DNA of 64,000 bases from Kitasatospora sp. NBC_01246 (GTDB lineage Bacteria > Actinomycetota > Actinomycetes > Streptomycetales > Streptomycetaceae). Both the position numbers and the translations under genes were made by a program. Below are positions 15,122 to 22,909 of this stretch, one piece after another. Positions within the stretch are counted from its first letter, which is position 1. Each line of letters opens with the position of its first letter. The notes beneath the pieces were generated by a model. It was given only the letters and a program-made list of their open reading frames with translations, did no database searches and was not told where the DNA came from. Location: contig NZ_CP108484.1 of the NCBI RefSeq assembly GCF_036226505.1, positions 6,138,001 to 6,202,000 on the forward strand, in the 5' to 3' direction.

Positions 15122-16726
15122 CTAGCGCATGAGGGCGGCCAGCAGCGGGCGGAAGTGCTCGAACCCCGGGGTCTCGGCGTCCGGGTCCTTGGCCTGCTCG
15201 TCCCAGCGGCGCACGGCGACGGCGTCGGCCGCGCCGGGCAGGGCCGCGAAGGCGGCGGCCTGCTCCGCGCCCATCGGGCCGCCCTGTACCTGGAGCGTGT
15301 ACTCCGAGGCCTCGGAGAGCCGCTCGCGGTAGCCGGGCTCGGCCGTGCACAGGTAGCGCTTGGCGGCCACGTGCAGCCGGACCGGCTCGGTGACCTCCGG
15401 CCCGAACCACTGGGCCAGCCAGGCGGCGCCGGTGTCGCTGTGCCGGTTGTCCTGGCCGTTCATCAGGTCGCGCCCGTGCGGCGTTCCATGGCCGTGCTTG
15501 TCGAAGAAGTGCCCGATGTCGTGCAGCAGCGCGGCCGCGACCAGCTCCGGCGAGGCCCCGGCGGCCTGCGCCAGCGCCCCGGCCTGCAGCATGTGCTCGG
15601 CCATGGTGACCGCCTCGCCCAGGTACTCGCCGGCGCCCTCGCCCGCGAACAGCGCGGCGATCGTGTCCAGCGCGGCAGTGCGCCGGTGCAGCACCGCGAG
15701 GGTGCTGTGCAGCGAGTCGAGGTCCGCGTAGCAGCCCTGGAGGTGGCGCGAGCCGTCCTGCTCGAAGGCCGTCCGGGCGTGCAGCAGACGGACGTTGTCG
15801 AAGATCAGGCAGTCGCCCCGGTCGAGCCGGAAGTCCAGCCGGAGCTCGGGCCGCAGGGTGATCGCGGCGAACCGGCGGTAGGCCGCGTAGAAGGCGTCCA
15901 GCTCCTCGGCGGACCCGCGCAGGGTGCTGATCGACCGGTTGTTGAACCGCACCTCGCGGATCCGGCCGCGCGCGTCCACCTCGATCAGCGGGCGGTCGGC
16001 GCGCAGTTCGGTGCCGCGGTCGCGGAACACGAAGGGGACCGGGGTACGGGTCAGCACCACGAAGTCCGCCGGGGACTCCTCGCGCAGCAGCGCCGCCGCC
16101 TTGAAGCCGTCCACCAGCCCGGAGTCGCCACCGGTCGCGGAGTTCTCCAGGCAGTGCAGCAGCTGCAGGGTGGGCACCGGGTCCCGGTACGGGTTGTCGC
16201 TGTGCGGGGCGATCGCGGCGCTGGTGAAGGCCAGGTTGTTCGGGTCCGGCTCGACCCGGACGTCGAACAGCTCACCGTAGTTGGTGACCCGGACGTGGCC
16301 GAAGGAGCGGGCCACCGCGAGCACCTGCCGTTCGACCGCCGGCACCCCGCGCAGCACCGCGAACCCGGAGCGCCGGACGGCCCCGAGCACCGCCGCCCGC
16401 TCGGCCGGGTCGGCCAGGTAGGCCTCCCACGCCGCCTCCGGGATGCCGCGGCGGAAGTCGGCCGCGACCCAGAGCTGCTTCTCCGCCTCGGTGCGCCCGT
16501 CGCCGTCGGCGTCCCGCGCCAGCCACTCCAGCGGGTAGCGCGACCGGTGGCCGTCCGACCAGAGCACCTCCAGGTTCCCGCCGACCTCGGCGTGGGCGGC
16601 GAGGGCGAGGTCGGCCGGCAGGTCGGTGATCTGGAACAGCTTCTGCCCGCTGCGCCCGTCCCGGCACTCGGCGCAGGGGCAGTTGTCGCGCAGCCAGTAC
16701 GGCGGCAGGTGGGTCGGGAGCGCCAT
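15122..16726 (-). CDS. tmpAB: TmpA-TmpB fusion: 2-oxoglutarate dioxygenase plus HD-type diiron oxygenase for phosphonate degradation
   Basis: One 534-residue frame holds two complete oxygenases. Residues 1-345 are a gamma-butyrobetaine-hydroxylase-like dioxygenase: N-terminal zinc site C16-C18-C21 with H60, iron ligands H175-x-D177 (PHSDNPY) and H316 (RLLHAR), then GSRHLQGCY. Residues about 352-534 are a PhnZ/TmpB HD domain with all six metal ligands (H378, H402-D403, H429, H452, D501). It also has the Y368/E371 pair spaced exactly as Tyr24/Glu27 in PhnZ, and the AKRYLC and RRWDEQAKDP motifs. TmpA hydroxylates 2-(trimethylammonio)ethylphosphonate at C1; TmpB oxidatively splits the C-P bond to glycine betaine and phosphate. 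The ATG at 16726 has AGGAG upstream, and operator site 3 lies 31 bp before it. The two enzymes are normally separate proteins. Confidence 0.9.
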   Translation of the reverse strand: MALPTHLPPYWLRDNCPCAECRDGRSGQKLFQITDLPADLALAAHAEVGGNLEVLWSDGHRSRYPLEWLARDADGDGRTEAEKQLWVAADFRRGIPEAAWEAYLADPAERAAVLGAVRRSGFAVLRGVPAVERQVLAVARSFGHVRVTNYGELFDVRVEPDPNNLAFTSAAIAPHSDNPYRDPVPTLQLLHCLENSATGGDSGLVDGFKAAALLREESPADFVVLTRTPVPFVFRDRGTELRADRPLIEVDARGRIREVRFNNRSISTLRGSAEELDAFYAAYRRFAAITLRPELRLDFRLDRGDCLIFDNVRLLHARTAFEQDGSRHLQGCYADLDSLHSTLAVLHRRTAALDTIAALFAGEGAGEYLGEAVTMAEHMLQAGALAQAAGASPELVAAALLHDIGHFFDKHGHGTPHGRDLMNGQDNRHSDTGAAWLAQWFGPEVTEPVRLHVAAKRYLCTAEPGYRERLSEASEYTLQVQGGPMGAEQAAAFAALPGAADAVAVRRWDEQAKDPDAETPGFEHFRPLLAALMR

Positions 16727-16756
16727 GGGTCTCTCCTGGTCGGCAGGTCGCTTGGT

Positions 16757-16776
16757 GAAGTTGTATAGCCAACTTC
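16757..16776. promoter_or_regulatory. putative GntR operator, site 3 (tmpAB promoter)
   Basis: GAAGTTG-tatagc-CAACTTC is a perfect 7-bp dyad, 31 bp upstream of the tmpAB start. It is the best of the three copies and lies where a bound repressor would block transcription. Confidence 0.78.
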
Positions 16777-16828
16777 TCCTCGTGCGGGAGCCTGCCGGGT
16801 GACGGTGAGATCTGGGTGGCCACACGGT

Positions 16829-16862
16829 GAACCCCTCGGGAACAAGAGCTCCCGAGGGGTTC
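16829..16862 (-). terminator. hairpin terminator after the aminotransferase gene
   Basis: GAACCCCTCGGGA (16829-16841) pairs with TCCCGAGGGGTTC (16850-16862), a perfect 13-bp stem over 8 nt. It lies 24 bp past the aminotransferase stop and separates that gene from tmpAB, so tmpAB has its own promoter. Confidence 0.85.
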
Positions 16863-16885
16863 GCGGCGTGGTCGGGCGACCGGTC

Positions 16886-18013
16886 TCAGCCGGCGGCGAC
16901 GGCGCTCTCCCAGGCGGCGTCGGCCGCCTTGAGGGCGGATCCGGCGTCCGCCCCGGCGACGGTGTCGGCCCCGCCGTCGGCGCCGAGGGTGGTGGCCAGG
17001 GCGGTCAGGAAGGCGCGGACGGTGGCGAGCGAGGCCGCCGGGCCGTAGTGGTTGACCCGCAGCATCGAGTCGGCGAGGGCGCCGCCGCCGGGCTGGACGG
17101 GGAGGGTCGGGTCGAGGCGCAGCAGATCCGCGGCGAGCCCGGCGGCGGACAGGCCGGCGGGGGTGCGCAGGGTGGTGGCGACCGGCGCCGCGTGGGCGTC
17201 GTCCGGGACGAACGGGGCGACGGTGCCCAGGGCGCGGACGCCCGCCCGGACCGCCGCGGCGGCGGCGCGGTGGCGGGCGATCACGGCGGGCAGGCCGGCC
17301 GCGGCGATCCGGTCCAGGCAGGCGCCGAGCGCCAGCATCTCCAACTGGGCCGGGGCGTGCGGGAGTGTGGTGCGCCCGGCGTCCGTCCAGCGCTCCTTCC
17401 AGTCCAGCAGCGAGAGGTAGGAGCGGCGCGGCGCGGCCGGGTTGGCGGCGATCCGCTCCCAGGCGCGCTCGGAGACCGAGACGGCGGAGACCCCGGCCGG
17501 GCCGCCCATCGCCTTCTGCCCGCCGATCACGCAGAGGTCGATGCCCCAGGCATCGGTGAGCAGCGGTTCGGCGGCCACCGAGGCGACGGCGTCCACCATC
17601 AGCAGCGCACCGTGCGCGCGGACCACGGCGGCGATCTCGGCGACCGGGTTGGTGTTGCCGGTGGCGGCCTCGGCGTGGACCAGCGAGACGAAGTCGATCG
17701 CCGGGTGGGCCGCCAGCGCCTCGGCGACCTGCGCGGCGGTGACGGCGGTGTCGAACGGCACCGCGAGGTCCACGACCGTCGCCCCGCAGTCGCGCAGCCA
17801 GTTGCCGAAGGTCTGGCCGTACGGGCCGGTGACGATGTTCAGCGCGGTGGAGCCCGGCCGCGCGGCGCTGCGGATCGCGGCCTCCAGCGGCAGCAGCGCC
17901 TCACCCTGGGTGACGATCACATCGGCGGAGGTGTGCAGCAGCGCGGCGACCTTGTCCTCGATCGCCGCGAAGTCGGCGGCGCTGAGCGGAGGAAGGTCGA
18001 GGAACGGGCTCAC
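16886..18013 (-). CDS. class V PLP-dependent aminotransferase (serine-pyruvate/AGXT-like)
   Basis: The 375-residue protein has the small class V aminotransferase fold: TGPYGQTFGNWLRD, HAEAATGNTNPV, VDAVASVAAEPL and the PLP-lysine region IGGQKAMGGPAGVS. Relatives include serine-pyruvate, alanine-glyoxylate, ureidoglycine-glyoxylate and pyridoxamine-pyruvate transaminases. PhnW, the 2-aminoethylphosphonate transaminase, belongs to the same superfamily, but the active-site region here is not PhnW-like, so I do not use that name. In this setting it could deaminate an aminophosphonate or alanine/glycine derived from it. The GTG at 18013 has GAAAGG at a long distance. Upstream DNA is a purine-rich repeat. 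Confidence 0.82.
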   Translation of the reverse strand: MSPFLDLPPLSAADFAAIEDKVAALLHTSADVIVTQGEALLPLEAAIRSAARPGSTALNIVTGPYGQTFGNWLRDCGATVVDLAVPFDTAVTAAQVAEALAAHPAIDFVSLVHAEAATGNTNPVAEIAAVVRAHGALLMVDAVASVAAEPLLTDAWGIDLCVIGGQKAMGGPAGVSAVSVSERAWERIAANPAAPRRSYLSLLDWKERWTDAGRTTLPHAPAQLEMLALGACLDRIAAAGLPAVIARHRAAAAAVRAGVRALGTVAPFVPDDAHAAPVATTLRTPAGLSAAGLAADLLRLDPTLPVQPGGGALADSMLRVNHYGPAASLATVRAFLTALATTLGADGGADTVAGADAGSALKAADAAWESAVAAG

Positions 18014-18030
18014 GGTGGCGGCCGGCCTTT

Positions 18031-18100
18031 CGGAGAACGGAACGGAGGACGGGACGGAGAAGGGGACGGAGCATCGGGACGGAGAACGGGACGGAGGAGG
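18031..18100. repeat. purine-rich imperfect tandem repeat (GGGACGGAG)
   Basis: The core GGGACGGAG or a close variant recurs about five times in 70 bp upstream of the aminotransferase gene. It is likely slippage-prone DNA in the promoter or leader. No function is evident. Confidence 0.5.
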
Positions 18101-18193
18101 GGAGGCGGTTCGGACAGGGACGAGTCTGCCTCATCCTCCCCGCGCGCCGGGAAGGCCCTGCCCGGGCGGGACCCGCTCGGTAGAGTGCGGGGC

Positions 18194-19285
18194 ATGAGCG
18201 ATGGTGCGGTGCTGCACGTCAGGGGCCGGGTGCTGGTCGGGCCGGAGGACGTCCGGGACGAACTCTGGGTGGTGGACGGCCGGGTGGCGTTCGACCGCCC
18301 GGCGGCGGCCGCGGACGTGCGCACGGTGACCGGCTGGGTGCTGCCCGGGCTGGTGGACGCGCACTGCCACGTCGGGCTGGACGCGCACGGCGCCGTCGAC
18401 GCCGCGACCAGTGAGAAGCAGGCGGTGACCGACCGGGACGCCGGCACCCTGCTGATCCGCGACGCCGGTTCGGCCGCCGACACCCGGTGGATCGACGATC
18501 GGGACGACCTGCCCCGGATCATCCGGGCCGGCCGGCACATCGCCCGTACCCGGCGCTACATCCGCAACTACGCGCACGAGATCGAGCCCGGTGACCTCGC
18601 CGCCTACGTCCGGGCCGAGGCCCGGCGCGGGGACGGCTGGGTCAAGCTGGTCGGTGACTGGATCGACCGCGGCACCGGCGACCTCGCCGCCTGCTGGCCC
18701 GGCGACGCGCTGGCCGAGGCGATCGCGGCGGCGCACGAGGAGGGCGCGCGGGTCACCGCGCACTGCTTCGCCGCCGATTCGCTGCCGGACCTGCTGGCGG
18801 CCGGGATCGACTGCGTCGAGCACGCCACCGGGCTGACCGAGGAGCTGATCCCGGCCTTCGCCGAGCGCGGCGTCGCGATCGTCCCGACCCTCGTCAACAT
18901 CGCCACCTTCCCGACCCTCGCGGCCGGCGGCGAGGCCAAGTTCCCGGCCTGGTCCGCGCACATGCGCCGGCTGCACGAGCGCCGCTACGACACCGTCGGG
19001 GCCGCGCACGACGCGGGCATCCCGGTCTTCGTCGGGACGGACGCGGGCGGTTCGCTCGCCCACGGGCTGGTCGCCGAGGAGGTGGCCGAGCTGGTCAAGG
19101 CCGGGCTCGCTCCCGCCGAGGCGCTGTCGGCGGCCACCTGGGGGGCGCGCCGGTGGCTCGGCCGACCGGGCCTGGAGGAGGGGGCGTCGGCGGACTTCGT
19201 GGTGTACGACGAGGACCCGCGGGCGGACGTCCGGGTGCTCGCCGATCCGCGGCTGGTGGTGCTGCGCGGGCGGCCGGTGGGCTGA
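18194..19285 (+). CDS. metal-dependent amidohydrolase (imidazolonepropionase-like)
   Basis: The 363-residue protein follows the amidohydrolase plan: N-terminal beta-sandwich, then LPGLVDAHCHVGL (HxH metal site), VTAHCFAADS, VEHATGL and VGTDAGGS supplying the later His and Asp ligands. ADFVVYDEDPRADV is the usual C-terminal segment. Substrates of this branch include cyclic imides, prolidase-type dipeptides and xenobiotics, so none can be named. The ATG at 18194 is the only start that fits; its ribosome-binding site is weak. It points away from the aminotransferase across 180 bp and need not belong to the phosphonate regulon. Confidence 0.85.
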   Translation: MSDGAVLHVRGRVLVGPEDVRDELWVVDGRVAFDRPAAAADVRTVTGWVLPGLVDAHCHVGLDAHGAVDAATSEKQAVTDRDAGTLLIRDAGSAADTRWIDDRDDLPRIIRAGRHIARTRRYIRNYAHEIEPGDLAAYVRAEARRGDGWVKLVGDWIDRGTGDLAACWPGDALAEAIAAAHEEGARVTAHCFAADSLPDLLAAGIDCVEHATGLTEELIPAFAERGVAIVPTLVNIATFPTLAAGGEAKFPAWSAHMRRLHERRYDTVGAAHDAGIPVFVGTDAGGSLAHGLVAEEVAELVKAGLAPAEALSAATWGARRWLGRPGLEEGASADFVVYDEDPRADVRVLADPRLVVLRGRPVG

Positions 19286-19376
19286 GCGGTGCTCCCCAGG
19301 GGCCGTGCGGCCGATGGTCGTTGTGATGATCATCCGGGTGAACGGCCTGTCCGAGTAGGCCGATAGGGTGGCGACC

Positions 19377-20054
19377 ATGGCACCGCGTCCACTGAACGAG
19401 ATCGTCGAGCCCGGCTGGGCCACCGCGCTGGAGCCGGTCGCCGGCCGGGTCGCCGCCATGGGCGACTTCCTCCGCGCCGAGCTGGCCGCCGGCCGCACGT
19501 ACCTGCCCTCGGGGCCGAACGTCCTGCGCGCCTTCCAACAGCCCCTCGCCGACGTGCGGGTGCTGATCGTCGGGCAGGACCCGTACCCGACGCCCGGCCA
19601 CGCCGTCGGGCTCAGCTTCTCGGTGGGGGCGGAGGTGCGGCCGATCCCGGCGAGTCTGATCAACATCTTCCAGGAGTACGGGACCGACCTCGGCCTGCCG
19701 CAGCCCTCCAACGGCGACCTCACGCCGTGGACGCGGCAGGGCGTGCTGCTGCTGAACCGGGCCCTGACCACCGCCCCGCGCAAGCCCGCCGCGCACCGCG
19801 GCAAGGGCTGGGAAGAGGTCACCGAGCAGGCGATCAAGGCCCTGGCGGCGCGCGGCGGCCCGCTGGTGGCGATCCTCTGGGGGCGCGATGCCCGCAACCT
19901 GCGCCCGCTGCTGGGCGAGGTGCCGGCGATCGAGTCCGCCCACCCGAGCCCGTACTCGGCGAACGGCGGCTTCTTCGGCTCGCGGCCGTTCAGCCGGGCC
20001 AACGAGCTGCTGGTGCGGCAGGGGGCGCAGCCGGTGGACTGGCGACTGCCGTAG
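19377..20054 (+). CDS. ung: uracil-DNA glycosylase (family 1)
   Basis: The 225-residue enzyme has the family 1 motifs GQDPYPTPGHA (66-76, water-activating Asp68), GVLLLNRALT and HPSPYSANGGFFGS (DNA intercalation loop). It removes uracil from DNA and leaves an abasic site for base-excision repair in the cytoplasm. The ATG at 19377 is preferred over an in-frame GTG three codons upstream. Length is normal for the family. It is a stand-alone gene. Confidence 0.95.
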   Translation: MAPRPLNEIVEPGWATALEPVAGRVAAMGDFLRAELAAGRTYLPSGPNVLRAFQQPLADVRVLIVGQDPYPTPGHAVGLSFSVGAEVRPIPASLINIFQEYGTDLGLPQPSNGDLTPWTRQGVLLLNRALTTAPRKPAAHRGKGWEEVTEQAIKALAARGGPLVAILWGRDARNLRPLLGEVPAIESAHPSPYSANGGFFGSRPFSRANELLVRQGAQPVDWRLP

Positions 20055-20074
20055 GGCTCCCGCGGTAGGGGGGC

Positions 20075-20120
20075 CTGCCGGAGGAGCCCTGCCGGAGGAG
20101 CCCTGCCGGAGGTGTCCTGC
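20075..20120. repeat. 15-bp tandem repeat (CCCTGCCGGAGGAGC), three copies
   Basis: Copies of roughly CCCTGCCGGAGGAGC follow each other directly behind the ung stop. The third copy has diverged. The unit contains a GGAGGAG ribosome-binding-like core, but no start codon follows in register. Confidence 0.55.
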
Positions 20121-20313
20121 CGCAGTGCTTCGCCGGGCAGCTTTGGGCGTCAACCTCACCCGAATGAGTGAAATGACGTTCTGTGTGGCTCATGTGACGC
20201 ACTGTTCGATGAAGACTGGCGACTCGTCGTACGGAGCACCGGCCCCTTGCCCCGCCTCGCGGGTGATGTCGGAGGCGCGCTCTACCGAGATCACCACCTG
20301 TGGGGGTACCGCC

Positions 20314-21357
20314 ATGTCTTCTTCCCGTTCCACATCCTTCGCCGGCTCCGCCGTCGGCGCCGCGGTGGCGTCGGCGCTGGTCGTGGCACCGGTGCTGCTC
20401 GTGGCGCCGGTGGCGCACGCGACCGGCCCCACTCCCGCGCCCGCCACCGCGGCCGCGGGTTCGACCTCCGCGGCCGCCGCGCCGACCGTCACGGCGGGCA
20501 GGGCGCGCGCCGTCACCGCCGAACTCGCGCTGGACGTGCAGCTGTTGAGCAAGGTCGACGTGCCGGTGAACCTCGCGCTCAACAAGGTCGAGAGCCCGGC
20601 CCAGCGCGAAGGCTCGCTGCTGACGGCCAAGGTCGACGGCGTCGACCAGCAGGGCCCGGTCACCCTGGTCAAGGCCGACGTCGGCACCTCGGTGGTGAAG
20701 TCGGACGCCAAGGGCACCGCCGCCTCGGTCAAGCTGGTCAACGCCGACGTGCACGCGCCCGGTCTCCCGGCCACCACCCTGCTCGGCCTGGAGGCGCTCA
20801 GCTCCTCGGTGACCTGCCCGGTCGACGGGCCGCCCACCGCCGACGTCACCGCCCCGGCCAAGCTCACCGTGCTCGGCAAGCCGGTCACCCTCAGCCTGTA
20901 CGGGCCGACCGACGTGGACGTGCCGCTGGTCGGCAGGGTCTCGGTGGAGTTCTCCAAGCGGGCCACCACCTCGACCACGGCCGCCGCCTCGGCCCTGGAG
21001 GTGCAGATCGAGGTGAACCCGCTCAACCTCAACGTCGCCAAGGTGACCGGGAAGATCACCGTCGCCTCGGTGAGCTGCGAGAAGCCGACCGCACCGGTCA
21101 CGCCGACCCCCTCGGTCACGCCCACGGCGCCCGGCACCGCCCCGGCCGTCCAGCCCGCGGTCGACGCGACCAGCACGGCGCCCGGCCGAACCGCCCGGCC
21201 GCAGGCCACCGCCACCGCCGCCGGCGGCAACCTCGCCGCGACCGGCGGCAGTGACGCGACCGGTCCGCTCGCCGCCGGAGCCGCCGCCCTGGTCGCGGTC
21301 GGCGGCGGCGCGCTCTGGGTCACCCGCCGCCGGGCGGCGCACGCCCGTAAGCACTGA
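20314..21357 (+). CDS. secreted LAxTG-anchored surface protein (SCO1860 family)
   Basis: The 347-residue protein has a signal peptide (AGSAVGAAVASALVVAPVLL, ending near AHA-TG) and a beta-rich body. It has a Thr/Pro-rich spacer (about 260-300) and a C-terminal sorting signal, LAATG followed by a hydrophobic helix and TRRRAAHARKH. The order matches the streptomycete SCO1860-type LAETG-anchored proteins, so a class E sortase should attach it to peptidoglycan. The motif is LAATG rather than LAETG. The ATG at 20314 has GGGGG upstream; longer in-frame starts are ignored because the signal peptide begins there. Function is unknown. Confidence 0.85.
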   Translation: MSSSRSTSFAGSAVGAAVASALVVAPVLLVAPVAHATGPTPAPATAAAGSTSAAAAPTVTAGRARAVTAELALDVQLLSKVDVPVNLALNKVESPAQREGSLLTAKVDGVDQQGPVTLVKADVGTSVVKSDAKGTAASVKLVNADVHAPGLPATTLLGLEALSSSVTCPVDGPPTADVTAPAKLTVLGKPVTLSLYGPTDVDVPLVGRVSVEFSKRATTSTTAAASALEVQIEVNPLNLNVAKVTGKITVASVSCEKPTAPVTPTPSVTPTAPGTAPAVQPAVDATSTAPGRTARPQATATAAGGNLAATGGSDATGPLAAGAAALVAVGGGALWVTRRRAAHARKH

Positions 21358-21494
21358 CACCCGTCGCGGTGGGGCTCTGCGGGTCGCCGCGGTGAAGGGC
21401 GGACACCCGTCGCGGTGAAGCTCTGCGGGTCGCCGTGGTGAAGGGCCCACGCCCGCCGCGGTGGAGGGCGGACACCCGTCGCGGTGCGCCGATC
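21356..21494. repeat. intergenic 23-bp tandem repeat, about six copies
   Basis: Units around GACACCCGTCGCGGTG and GCGGGTCGCCGCGGTG alternate. The pair repeats at 46 bp (21356 and 21402 start nearly identical copies) and degenerates toward 21494. The common core is CGCGGTGAAGG. The repeat fills the space between the LAxTG protein and the glnII promoter. Confidence 0.75.
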
Positions 21495-21553
21495 GGTGCG
21501 GGGTGCCATCCACGGCACTCCCGCACCGTGACCGTGCCAACGCGGACGGTTGG

Positions 21554-21591
21554 TTCACCTGGGTGTTACATAGGAGGAACAACCGGGAAAC
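21554..21591 (+). promoter_or_regulatory. GlnR-type boxes in the glnII promoter
   Basis: Four 5-bp half-boxes at exact 11-bp spacing read TTCAC, GTTAC, GGAAC and GAAAC (starts 21554, 21565, 21576, 21587). This follows the streptomycete GlnR pattern gTnAC-n6-GaAAC. The region lies 56-93 bp before the glnII start, where nitrogen-dependent control is expected. Confidence 0.62.
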
Positions 21592-21646
21592 GGCGGCTTG
21601 CAACGCTACGCGGGCACCCACCACCCAGTTTGCGAGGTTCACCCCC

Positions 21647-22669
21647 GTGGCAATCAAGGCCGAGTACATCTGGATCGACGGCACGAAGCCGACCGCCAAG
21701 CTCCGCTCCAAGACTCGGATCCTGGCCAACGCGGACAAGATCCCCACCTGGGGCTTCGACGGCTCCTCCACCAACCAGGCCGAGGGTCACGCCTCGGACC
21801 GCGTCCTTGAGCCGGTTGCCACCTTCCCGGACCCGATCCGCGGCGGCGACAACATCCTCGTCCTGTGCGAGGTCAACGAGATCGACGGCACCCCGCACGA
21901 GAGCAACACCCGTGCGCTGCTGCGCCCGATCGCCGAGCAGTTCGCCGCTCAGGAGTCGATCTTCGGCATCGAGCAGGAGTACACCTTCTTCAAGGGCTCC
22001 CGCCCGCTCGGCTTCCCCGAGGGCGGCTTCCCGGCCCCGCAGGGCGGCTACTACTGCGGTGTCGGTGCCGAGGAGGTCTTCGGCCGCGAGATCGTCGAGC
22101 TGCACATGGACCGCTGCCTCGCCGCCGGCCTCTCGCTCTGCGGCATCAACGCCGAGGTCATGCCCGGCCAGTGGGAGTTCCAGATCGGCCCGGTCGACGC
22201 GCTGACCGTCTCCGACCACATGTGGGTCGCCCGCTACCTGCTCTACCGCACCGCCGAGGAGTTCGGCATCGACGCCACCCTCGACGCCAAGCCCGCGCGC
22301 GGCGACTGGAACGGTGCCGGCGCGCACACCAACTTCTCCACCAAGGCGATGCGCGAGAACTACGACGCGATCATCACCGCCTGCGAGTCGCTCGGCGCCT
22401 CGCAGGAGATCGTCCTGGAGCACGTCACCCAGTACGGCGCCGACATCGAGTCGCGCCTGACCGGCAAGCACGAGACCGCTCCGTGGAACGTCTACAGCTA
22501 CGGCGTCTCCGACCGCGGCGCCTCGGTCCGCATCCCGTGGCAGGTCGAGGTCGACCAGAAGGGCTACATCGAGGACCGTCGCCCGAACGCCAACGTGGAC
22601 CCGTACGTGGTGACCCGCCTCCTGGTCAACACCTGCTGCGCCGCCCTGGAGAAGGCCGGCCTCGTCTGA
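21647..22669 (+). CDS. glnII: glutamine synthetase type II (eukaryotic-like)
   Basis: The 340-residue enzyme begins AIKAEYIWIDGTKPTAKLRSKTR and contains the GSII signatures GFDGSSTNQAEG, EQEYTFF, GQWEFQIGP and NGAGAHTNFSTKAMR. It lacks the adenylylation loop of GSI. It makes glutamine from glutamate, ammonia and ATP in the cytoplasm. The GTG at 21647 has GAGG upstream and matches the conserved N-terminus. Length (about 340) is normal. A long perfect hairpin terminator follows. GlnR-like boxes sit in the promoter. Confidence 0.96.
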   Translation: MAIKAEYIWIDGTKPTAKLRSKTRILANADKIPTWGFDGSSTNQAEGHASDRVLEPVATFPDPIRGGDNILVLCEVNEIDGTPHESNTRALLRPIAEQFAAQESIFGIEQEYTFFKGSRPLGFPEGGFPAPQGGYYCGVGAEEVFGREIVELHMDRCLAAGLSLCGINAEVMPGQWEFQIGPVDALTVSDHMWVARYLLYRTAEEFGIDATLDAKPARGDWNGAGAHTNFSTKAMRENYDAIITACESLGASQEIVLEHVTQYGADIESRLTGKHETAPWNVYSYGVSDRGASVRIPWQVEVDQKGYIEDRRPNANVDPYVVTRLLVNTCCAALEKAGLV

Positions 22670-22692
22670 GCCGCCTCCCCCTGCCGCACCAA

Positions 22693-22733
22693 CCGCCGGG
22701 CCTCCCCTCCGCTGCCGAGGGGAGGCCCGGCGG
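22693..22733 (+). terminator. glnII hairpin terminator
   Basis: CCGCCGGGCCTCCCCTC (22693-22709) and GAGGGGAGGCCCGGCGG (22717-22733) form a perfect 17-bp stem over a 7-nt loop, 24 bp past the glnII stop. Confidence 0.88.
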
Positions 22734-22798
22734 CCGTTCGCCGTCCGCCGCCCGGCGGGGGTCCTTCCCGGCGCGGTCGCGGGGGAGTACTGGCGCGG

Positions 22799-22868
22799 GT
22801 GTTCCGGCCCCGGTGTTCCGGCCCCGGTGGGCTGATGTGGGTGTTCTGGCACGGGTGTTCTGACGCGG
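22799..22868. repeat. 14-bp tandem repeat (GTGTTCCGGCCCCG), five copies
   Basis: Five head-to-tail 14-bp units start at 22799, 22813, 22827, 22841 and 22855. They share GTGTTC-YGGCNCSG with one diverged copy. The array lies 40 bp before the leader peptide, in its promoter region, so copy number could affect expression. Confidence 0.75.
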
Positions 22869-22909
22869 ATGTCTTGTCCAGCGGGGTGGGAGTCCCGGAG
22901 AATCGGGCC

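Noticed and set aside
16886..18013. Naming the aminotransferase phnW
   Set aside because: It shares the superfamily, but its active-site region (IGGQKAMGGPAG) is that of the serine-pyruvate/ureidoglycine branch. The phosphonate role is only contextual.
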